Assembly: GCF_042676085.1 (NCBI RefSeq)
Contig: NZ_JBHTKH010000010.1
Coordinates: 62,001-126,000, forward strand
Source: Terrabacter terrigena
GTDB lineage: Bacteria > Actinomycetota > Actinomycetes > Actinomycetales > Dermatophilaceae
Reading direction: 5' to 3'
DNA: 64,000 bases
The translations under genes and the position numbers were made by a program. A model generated the notes under the pieces. The model saw nothing but the letters and a program-made list of their open reading frames with translations, made no database searches and was not told the DNA's origin. Below are positions 58,903 through 64,000 of this stretch, one piece after another (position 1 is the first letter of the stretch; the number at the start of each line of letters is the position of its first letter).

Positions 58903-59939
58903 GGGTCGCGGTCGTCGGCGCCAGCGGCTACGTCGGCTCCCGGCTCGCGCCCGAGCTGCTGAGACGCGGCCACGAGGTGGTGGCGACCCGCCATCGCAGC
59001 GCTGCCGACCACGTGACGGCATACCCGTGGGCGGGTGACGTCGAGTGGCGACGCGTCGATGTGCAGGACGAGGACGCGGTCATCGCGGCCCTCGACGGGG
59101 TCGACGCCGTCTGCTACCTCGTGCATGGGCTCGACGACGCGGACTTCATGGAGCGCGACCGCAGGGCCGCCGACAACGTCGCGTACGCCGTCGGCGTCGT
59201 CGGCGCCACCCGTCTCGTCTACTTCTCGGGCATCGTCCCCGACCTGCCCGACGACGAGCTGTCGGACCACCTGCTCTCGCGCCTGGAGGTCGAGGAGGTG
59301 CTCGCGACGGCCGACTGCCCGGTGCTGACCCTGCGCGCGTCGATGGTCGTCGGGGCGGGCTCGACGAGCTTCGAGGTGATGCGCCAGATGTCGCACCGCC
59401 TCGGCGTCGTGCAGACGGTGCCGGCGTGGATGGCGGGCTCGGTGATCCAGCCGGTCGCCGTCGCCGACGCCGTGTGGTTCCTGGCCGAGGCGCTCGAACG
59501 GCCTGACGTCACGGGCCACCTCGACGTCGTAGGGCCCGACCGGCTCAGCTACGTCGCGCTCCTGCGCACGTATGCCGCCGAGGCCCGCCTGCTGCGCGTG
59601 CAGCTTCCGGTGTGGCTGGCCCCCGTCGGGGCCGTGGCGCGCGTCGCCGGCTCGCTCGTCGACGTGCCGAGCGGCACCGTGCAGTCGCTCATTCCGAGCC
59701 TCGGCCACGACATGGTGGGCGAGCAGGACGCAGCCGACGTGCTCGGCGAGCCCGCAGAGGGGCGGCTCGGCGTGGCCGAGGCGATCAGGCGCTCGCTCGC
59801 GCCGGGGCGCGCCGGTGACGGCACCCCCGACGGAGCGGCGCTCGACGGCGACCCCCAGGCGCCGTCGGCGGGTGACCCGCCGTGGTCGCGGCACCGGTCG
59901 GTGCTCGAGTGGGTGTGGGCGGCGGCCCGAGGCCGGTAG
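58899..59939 (+). CDS. NAD(P)H-binding (extended SDR-like) protein
   Basis: 346 aa. N-terminal VVGASGYVGSRLAPELLRRGHEV is a GxxGxxG Rossmann site for NAD(P); VRVDVQDED-like acidic turn, YLVHGLDD and YFSGIVPDLPDDELSDHL follow. It belongs to the atypical SDR group that includes NmrA-like and YbjT-type proteins; the Tyr-Lys active pair is not obvious, so it may be regulatory or act on quinones. Third gene of a three-gene unit with 4-bp overlaps. The C-terminal 40 residues are Pro/Asp/Gly-rich. Confidence 0.87.
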   Translation: MRVAVVGASGYVGSRLAPELLRRGHEVVATRHRSAADHVTAYPWAGDVEWRRVDVQDEDAVIAALDGVDAVCYLVHGLDDADFMERDRRAADNVAYAVGVVGATRLVYFSGIVPDLPDDELSDHLLSRLEVEEVLATADCPVLTLRASMVVGAGSTSFEVMRQMSHRLGVVQTVPAWMAGSVIQPVAVADAVWFLAEALERPDVTGHLDVVGPDRLSYVALLRTYAAEARLLRVQLPVWLAPVGAVARVAGSLVDVPSGTVQSLIPSLGHDMVGEQDAADVLGEPAEGRLGVAEAIRRSLAPGRAGDGTPDGAALDGDPQAPSAGDPPWSRHRSVLEWVWAAARGR

Positions 59940-60024
59940 GGAGGCCCCCACGCGCGCCCACTCGAGCACTCCGTCCGGTGCCGGGGGGCTCAGGGTGGGT
60001 CGGGGTCGAATCGGGGTCGACCCC

Positions 60025-60050
60025 GGTTGCGACGAGTGGCCCACGGGTAT
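60025..60050 (+). promoter_or_regulatory. candidate stress-sigma (SigB/SigF-type) promoter
   Basis: GGTT at 60025, 16 nt, GGGTAT at 60045-60050, resembling the GGTTT/GGGTAT consensus of SigF/SigB-type stress sigma factors. It lies 60 bp before the MT0933-like gene; an 8-bp hairpin (60068-60086) is in the leader. Confidence 0.45.
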
Positions 60051-60109
60051 GACTGTGGAAGCAGTGAGCCCGGCGCACCGCCGGGCCAGTGCGAGATGAG
60101 GAGACACCG

Positions 60110-60493
60110 ATGTCGTTCGGTGAGCAGCTGAAGCACAAGGCGGACGAGGTCCATCTGCAGGAGAAGGCGAAGGACTTCGGCGACGCCGTGGTCCAGATGG
60201 CCAAGGCCGCGGTGTCGGCTGCGGCCGGCTACGCCCAGGAGAACCGCGACAAGGTCGACGGTGCCCTGGACAAGGCGTCCATGAAGATCGACGAGAAGAC
60301 CGGCGGCAAGCACGCCGACACCGTGACCAAGGTTCGAGCCTCGGTCGACAAGGGCATCGACAAGCTCGTCGAGCACCACGACACGACGACGGCCACCACC
60401 CCCACCCACCCGGCCCCGTCCGTGCCCGACGACAAGCACAGTGCCTTCGACAACCCCAACGAGGACGACTCCGCAGCCGGCAACCTCACCTGA
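60110..60493 (+). CDS. MT0933-type antitoxin-like protein
   Basis: 127 aa. Contains the Rv0909/MT0933 antitoxin pattern: ENRDKVDGALDKASMKIDEKTGGKHADTV near 45-73 and ASVDKGIDKLVE near 78-89, both amphipathic Lys/Asp helices, then a Pro/Thr and acidic tail. The family is annotated as putative antitoxin, but no toxin gene is adjacent, so it may instead be a stress or DNA/membrane-associated helical protein. ATG 60110 has GAGGAG 6-9 nt upstream. A GGTT-N16-GGGTAT promoter lies upstream and a 14-bp terminator follows. Confidence 0.8.
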   Translation: MSFGEQLKHKADEVHLQEKAKDFGDAVVQMAKAAVSAAAGYAQENRDKVDGALDKASMKIDEKTGGKHADTVTKVRASVDKGIDKLVEHHDTTTATTPTHPAPSVPDDKHSAFDNPNEDDSAAGNLT

Positions 60494-60509
60494 GCCGGCC
60501 ACCCCCAGG

Positions 60510-60546
60510 AGCCGCGTGTCACCGCGCCCTTCGGTGACACGCGGCT
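60510..60546 (+). terminator. terminator after MT0933-like gene
   Basis: A 14-15-bp perfect stem (60510-60524 with 60532-60546) with a short loop, 17 bp after the stop. The convergent DUF4097 gene ends 31 bp beyond, so it may serve both strands. Confidence 0.82.
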
Positions 60547-60576
60547 TCGGCGTTCGGGGCGGATTCGAGCCGACGG

Positions 60577-61299
60577 TCAGCGGTGGTCGAGCTCGAGGTC
60601 GCCCGATCCGGTCCTGACCTGCATCGACGAGGCGCTCCCCGGGTCGGTGGCGACGTTGACGTCCTGCTCGCCCGAGCCGCTGTCGAGGCTCAGCGCGTAC
60701 CTGGCGTCCTTCGGGAGGATCACCGAGACGTCGCCCGAGCCGGCGCGCACGTCGACCGCGGGGACGACGGCGTCGAGCTCCAGGTCGATGTCGCCACTGT
60801 CGGCGTACGCCGTCAGCTCCGTCGCCTGCAGCCGCGCCGTCGCGATGTCGCCCGATCCGGTCTTGAGAACGGTGCTGCCGAACGTGCCTGTCACGGTGAC
60901 GTCGCCCGACTCGTTGTCGACGGTCACGTCCAAGTGCTCCGGGACGGTGACGACGTAGTCGACGTCGCACCAGCCGACCAGCCCGCTGCAGTCGGCCTCG
61001 AGCTCGAGCGTCGACCCGTTGAGGTGCTCGGACGCCGTCGGCGCCGGGGACCACGGGCTCCACGTGAGGTGCCTCGCCACGTGGACGCCGCCCGTCGCGC
61101 CATCGCTGACGACCGTGACGTCGTCGGCTCCCCCGATGACGGTCAGGCCGTCGGCGGGCATCGCGCACGCGGCCTGCTGGATGGCGTCTCGCCGGAGGCC
61201 GTCCGAGACCGCGTCGGAGAAGGACGCCCACGCGACGCTCACGAGCAGCAGCGCCGCGCCGACACCGGCGACCACCCATGACGTCTTGCCCCGGACCAC
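60577..61299 (-). CDS. DUF4097 family membrane-anchored protein
   Basis: 240 aa. One N-terminal transmembrane anchor (SWVVAGVGAALLLVSVAWA, about 7-25) and an outside domain made of beta-solenoid turns with repeated SGD: NESGDVTVTG, GSGDIATAR, DSGDIDLEL, GSGDVSVIL, GSGEQDV and GSGDLELD. This pattern defines DUF4097. Two Cys pairs (ACAM; DCSGLVGWCDV) could form disulfides outside. The role is unknown; such proteins are sometimes linked to envelope-stress or PspC-type systems. GTG 61299 has no strong Shine-Dalgarno. Confidence 0.87.
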   Translation of the reverse strand: MVRGKTSWVVAGVGAALLLVSVAWASFSDAVSDGLRRDAIQQAACAMPADGLTVIGGADDVTVVSDGATGGVHVARHLTWSPWSPAPTASEHLNGSTLELEADCSGLVGWCDVDYVVTVPEHLDVTVDNESGDVTVTGTFGSTVLKTGSGDIATARLQATELTAYADSGDIDLELDAVVPAVDVRAGSGDVSVILPKDARYALSLDSGSGEQDVNVATDPGSASSMQVRTGSGDLELDHR

Positions 61300-61381
61300 C
61301 CGCCGAACGTACCTGCTCGAGCGGGGGAGACGAAGCGGAATACGCGAACTGCATTGACTGTCAACTGAATTGGCCAGAGCC

Positions 61382-61396
61382 CCAGACCGTGTCTGG
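61382..61396. promoter_or_regulatory. dyad CCAGAC-N3-GTCTGG upstream of DoxX gene
   Basis: A 6-bp inverted repeat with 3-nt centre in the AT-richer divergent region (61300-61516) between the DUF4097 and DoxX genes. It looks like an operator; the regulator is unknown. Confidence 0.4.
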
Positions 61397-61516
61397 TTTG
61401 TCCCTGAGCGTACGGGTTTCGTCTAGGTAGTTGCACTCAACCTCGGCGCCGGCGGTATCGCGGCAGCCCGCTCCTCCTTCTGACGTCCCGAACAACGACC
61501 TCAAAGGAGAACCACC

Positions 61517-62065
61517 ATGTCGCAGCTCGTCGTCGACGGCCCCGGACGTTCCGGGACCCGCGCACCGCTCAGCACCCGCCTCGCCGGCGGCCGCACCGCC
61601 CTCACGGCCCGGGTCACCGCCGCCGTCGACCGACTGCGGGCGTTCCTCGTCGCCTACAGCCTCCACGCCCTGCGGATCAGCCTGGGCCTGGTCTTCCTCG
61701 GCTTCGGGGTGCTGAAGTTCTTCCCCGGTCTCAGCCCGGCCGAGGCCATCGCCTCGGCCACGATCGACCGGCTCACGTTCGGGCTCGTCTCGGGCCACAA
61801 CGCGGTCCTGCTCACGGCCGTCACCGAGACGGTCATCGGCCTGACGCTCGTCACCGGCAAGTTCCTCCGGGTCGGCGTCGTCGTCCTCGGCGGCGCGCTC
61901 ATCGGCATCATGTCGCCGCTCGCGCTCTTCACCGCCGAGCTGTTCCCGCACGGCCCGAGCCTCATGGGCCAGTACGTCCTGAAGGACATCGTCCTGGCCG
62001 CGGCAGCCCTCGTCGTCGCGGCGTACGCCCTCGGCGCCCGTCTCGGCTCCGGCTCGGACGACTGA
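61517..62065 (+). CDS. DoxX family membrane protein
   Basis: 182 aa. After a 45-residue cytoplasmic tail come four transmembrane segments: LRISLGLVFLGFGVLKFFPG (the DoxX signature region), NAVLLTAVTETVIGLTLVTG, VGVVVLGGALIGIMSPLALF and DIVLAAAALVVAAYALG. DoxX-like proteins are linked to oxidative stress and thiol or quinone redox chemistry. ATG 61517 has AAAGGAG 7 nt upstream. The last three codons, including the stop (GAC GAC TGA), are the first unit of a 9-bp tandem repeat running 35 bp past the gene. Confidence 0.88.
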   Translation: MSQLVVDGPGRSGTRAPLSTRLAGGRTALTARVTAAVDRLRAFLVAYSLHALRISLGLVFLGFGVLKFFPGLSPAEAIASATIDRLTFGLVSGHNAVLLTAVTETVIGLTLVTGKFLRVGVVVLGGALIGIMSPLALFTAELFPHGPSLMGQYVLKDIVLAAAALVVAAYALGARLGSGSDD

Positions 62066-62100
62066 GACGACTGAGACGACTCAGACGACTGGGACGACAG
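62057..62100. repeat. 9-bp tandem repeat covering a stop codon, 4 units
   Basis: GACGACTGA is repeated at 62057 and 62066, then GACGACTCA, GACGACTGG and a partial unit. The first unit is the natural end of the DoxX gene. Confidence 0.9.
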
Positions 62101-62110
62101 CCGCTACCGG

Positions 62111-62150
62111 GGTGACCACTCGACGAGGACCCATCCGTCGAGTGGTCACC
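62111..62150 (+). terminator. terminator after DoxX gene
   Basis: A 15-bp perfect stem (62111-62125 with 62136-62150) and a 10-nt loop, 45 bp after the DoxX stop. Confidence 0.82.
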
Positions 62151-62198
62151 GCACCACACCCGCACCCACACCCGCCCCCGCACCCAGGAGCTCGCACC

Positions 62199-62702
62199 AT
62201 GACTGCACTGCCCGCGCCCGCGCTGCCCACACCTCCCGCACTGCCCGTACTGCCGGCAAGACCGTTCCCCGGGGCCGCCCACCCGACCCGCCTCGTCGAC
62301 GCGCCCACGGACCACCGCCGCCGCTTCGGGTTCGGCGAGGGGCGGCGCGTCCACCGCTTCCCCGCCGCGACGTTCCTCGACCGGCCGGTCGCCCGGGAGG
62401 AGCTCGCGGTCGCCTGCGACGCCCTCGAGGCGTCCGACCGGGCCGCCTCACGACGGCTGGCCGCCCTCGGCACGCTCGCCGCCCTGCTGCTCGGCACGCT
62501 CGTCGTCCTCATCGCCACGGGGCACGGCACCGGGCCGGGGCTCACCGGCACCTCGGCCCTCTGGGGCGCCGGCGCAGGCCTCGCGGGCGTGGTCATCGGC
62601 CTCGTCGCGGTGCTCCGCCAGCACCAGCGCGAGCACGACGCCCTGACCGACCGGGTGCACCGCTACGAGGCTCGGCTGGAGCAGCTCCGCGCGCTCCGCT
62701 GA
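62199..62702 (+). CDS. hypothetical two-helix membrane protein
   Basis: 167 aa, no family recognised. A Pro/Ala-rich N-terminus (about 1-30), then a basic/acidic region with HRRRFGFGEGRRVHRFP and REELAVACDALEASDRAASRRL. Two transmembrane segments follow (LAALGTLAALLLGTLVVLIAT and AGAGLAGVVIGLVAVL) and a C-terminal coiled-coil-like helix (HDALTDRVHRYEARLEQLRAL). ATG 62199 has AGGAG 9 nt upstream. It stands between the DoxX terminator and the dienelactone hydrolase gene. Confidence 0.7.
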   Translation: MTALPAPALPTPPALPVLPARPFPGAAHPTRLVDAPTDHRRRFGFGEGRRVHRFPAATFLDRPVAREELAVACDALEASDRAASRRLAALGTLAALLLGTLVVLIATGHGTGPGLTGTSALWGAGAGLAGVVIGLVAVLRQHQREHDALTDRVHRYEARLEQLRALR

Positions 62703-62720
62703 GACGGCGCCCGCGGCATA

Positions 62721-62726
62721 CATACT
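62721..62726 (+). promoter_or_regulatory. leaderless -10 box CATACT
   Basis: CATACT ends 7 nt before ATG 62734; it overlaps a GTATGCCG-type motif (CGGCATAC, 62714-62721). Confidence 0.4.
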
Positions 62727-62733
62727 GGGCCGC

Positions 62734-63444
62734 ATGGACGAAGCCGTGACGATCCCGACCGAGGCCGGCGAGATGCCCGCCCACCTGTTCCTGCCGCCCT
62801 CGGGCCACGGCCCCGGCATCGTCGTGCTCCAGGAGATCTTCGGGGTGAGCGGCTACGTGCAGCGGCGCGCCGCCCAGCTGGCCGAGCTCGGCTACGTCGT
62901 CGTCGCCCCGGAGATCTTCTGGCGCCTCGGCGTGACGTCGCCGGTCGAGGGTGAGGGCGCGCTGCAGGAGGGCATGAGCCTGGTCCAGCGGCTCGACTGG
63001 CAGGCCGCCGTCTCCGACGCGACAGCGACGGTCGAGTGGCTGCGCGGCCGCGACGAGGTCACCGGGGGCGTCGGCGTGGTGGGCTTCTGCTTCGGCGGCG
63101 GGCTCGGCTTCAACGCCGCGGCCCACCTCGAGGCCGAGGGCTCGGCGCCCGTCGACGCGCTCGTCAGCTACTACGGCTCTGCCCTGCCGGGACTGCACGA
63201 CGTCATGACGGTCACCGCGCCGAGCCTGCACCACTTCGGCCTGTCCGACTCGTTCATCGACACCGACACCGTGCGGCGCATCGAGGCGTCCCTGACGCAG
63301 CAGCCCGGGACGGTCGTCGAGACGTATGCCGGCGCCGACCACGCGTTCGACAACGACGACATGCCGTGGCACGACGCGAGCGCCTCGACCCTCGCCTGGG
63401 CGCGCACCGAGGACTTCCTCCGCGCACAGCTGCCCGTCGCCTGA
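62734..63444 (+). CDS. dienelactone hydrolase family protein
   Basis: 236 aa, standard length. Catalytic residues: Cys 119 in VGFCFGGGLGF, Glu 34 in VLQEIFGV, His near 205 in YAGADHAFDND, with the Asp in the preceding strand region. The family hydrolyses dienelactones in chloroaromatic breakdown but many members act on other esters. No other aromatic catabolism genes are beside it. The ATG has no Shine-Dalgarno; a CATACT box 7 nt upstream suggests a leaderless mRNA. Confidence 0.9.
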   Translation: MDEAVTIPTEAGEMPAHLFLPPSGHGPGIVVLQEIFGVSGYVQRRAAQLAELGYVVVAPEIFWRLGVTSPVEGEGALQEGMSLVQRLDWQAAVSDATATVEWLRGRDEVTGGVGVVGFCFGGGLGFNAAAHLEAEGSAPVDALVSYYGSALPGLHDVMTVTAPSLHHFGLSDSFIDTDTVRRIEASLTQQPGTVVETYAGADHAFDNDDMPWHDASASTLAWARTEDFLRAQLPVA

Positions 63445-63595
63445 CGCGCTGAGCGCCGAAGCGCCGGAGCACCGCGGCCGCCGGAGCGCCCAACCGCCGG
63501 AGCGCCGCTGCCGCGCAGCCGTGATCGGGTATGGCCTCGGAGGCGCCCTGAACGGGGGTGCCCTGCAAGCGCCTGGTCGCGAGCGAGGAGGCACG

Positions 63596-64000
63596 GTGAG
63601 AGCACTTGACGACGGGTCCCCTGCCCGCGCGCTCGAGCGGCGCATCTCCGACGCCAGCGCCGGCGGCGCCCGTCGCTACGCGTTCGGGGTGGCCCGCCTC
63701 GCCTGCTCCACCTCGGGACTGAAGGACGCCCGCACCCTCGAGGTCGCGCTCGGGGGGCTGGAGCGCTATCCCGAGATCGACGACCTCGCGCACCTGTGGG
63801 ACCTCGAGCGCCGCCTCGACGCCTCGTGCGCGCGCCAGGTCGGTGGCGACCCCGTCGACTTCACGCAGGAAGAGCTGCTGCTCCACCCGGCGTGCCAGGA
63901 GGCGCGCGCCGTGTCGGCGGTCATCGCGGCGCTGATGCCCGACGCCTTCGTGGCCGCGCGCGGCGCCACACGTGAGGCGCGCGCAGCGGGCTGCCACCAG
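63596..64000 (+). CDS. hypothetical protein (3' end cut by window edge)
   Basis: 135 visible codons from GTG 63596, which has GAGGAGG 5 nt upstream. Codon bias is strongly coding. The visible part is helical and charged (RALERRISDASAGGARRYAFG, EVALGGLERYPEIDDLAHLWDLERRLD, EELLLHPACQEARAVSAVIAALMP). No family is recognised. Before it, 63445-63595 is a non-coding spacer with four degenerate copies of CGCCGGAGC. Confidence 0.6.
   Translation, partial: MRALDDGSPARALERRISDASAGGARRYAFGVARLACSTSGLKDARTLEVALGGLERYPEIDDLAHLWDLERRLDASCARQVGGDPVDFTQEELLLHPACQEARAVSAVIAALMPDAFVAARGATREARAAGCHQ

Overview
The window is 64 kb of very GC-rich (about 72 percent by eye), gene-dense chromosomal DNA. Strong G/C third positions, many GTG starts, ATGA/GTGA overlaps between genes, several ECF sigma factors, an MT0933-type antitoxin, DUF2630, UdgB and F-type leaderless promoters point to an actinobacterium. 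Micrococcales, perhaps Intrasporangiaceae (Terrabacter, Phycicoccus or Janibacter relatives), is my best guess and is not proven by the sequence. I see no rRNA, tRNA, CRISPR array, insertion sequence, phage or plasmid gene.

Layout. 0-3.1 kb (minus): alpha/beta hydrolase, an ECF42-type sigma factor with its YciI-like partner, and a VOC protein. 3.1-11.3 kb (minus): a tightly packed operon that looks like an actinobacterial version of the ebo metabolite-traffic cluster (EboA, EboB, EboC, EboE and EboF-like proteins), with an inositol-phosphate synthase where other ebo clusters carry a dehydroquinate-synthase-like EboD, plus two extra TIM-barrel isomerases. 11.4-21.2 kb (minus): a sugar uptake and oxidation cluster (ABC ATPase, permease and binding protein, Gfo/Idh/MocA oxidoreductase, Tat-exported isomerase, large secreted PQQ-type sugar dehydrogenase) under a divergent ROK regulator. 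22.7-33 kb: HAD phosphatases, one an internal tandem duplication, a flavin monooxygenase with a GAF regulator, two secreted peptidases, an ArsR-like regulator and UdgB.

33-36.7 kb: an ECF sigma/anti-sigma pair divergent from a lipoprotein gene with matching ECF promoters on both sides, a methyltransferase with a Gly-His tract, a hydrolase and DUF2630. 36.8-44.9 kb (minus): a LacI-controlled sugar operon (regulator, binding protein, two permeases, a glucanase-like Tat protein, GH3 beta-glucosidase) with a perfect LacI palindrome at its head. 45.1-46.5 kb: an ECF41 sigma factor and a VOC gene with two mirror-image ECF41 promoters between them. 46.5-64 kb: patatin, a Y-family polymerase, arylamine N-acetyltransferase, LCAT-like lipase, hemerythrin protein, BenE transporter, inositol monophosphatase, an HTH/helical-repeat protein, GNAT/SRPBCC/NAD(P)-binding trio, MT0933-like protein, DUF4097 protein, DoxX, dienelactone hydrolase and an unknown gene cut by the right edge.

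Across the window two DNA-level patterns run over the genes: the 8-mer GTATGCCG (31 copies counted by eye, either strand, all reading frames and intergenic, but none from about 8.2 to 21.3 kb), and short tandem repeats placed in intergenic spacers or covering stop codons.
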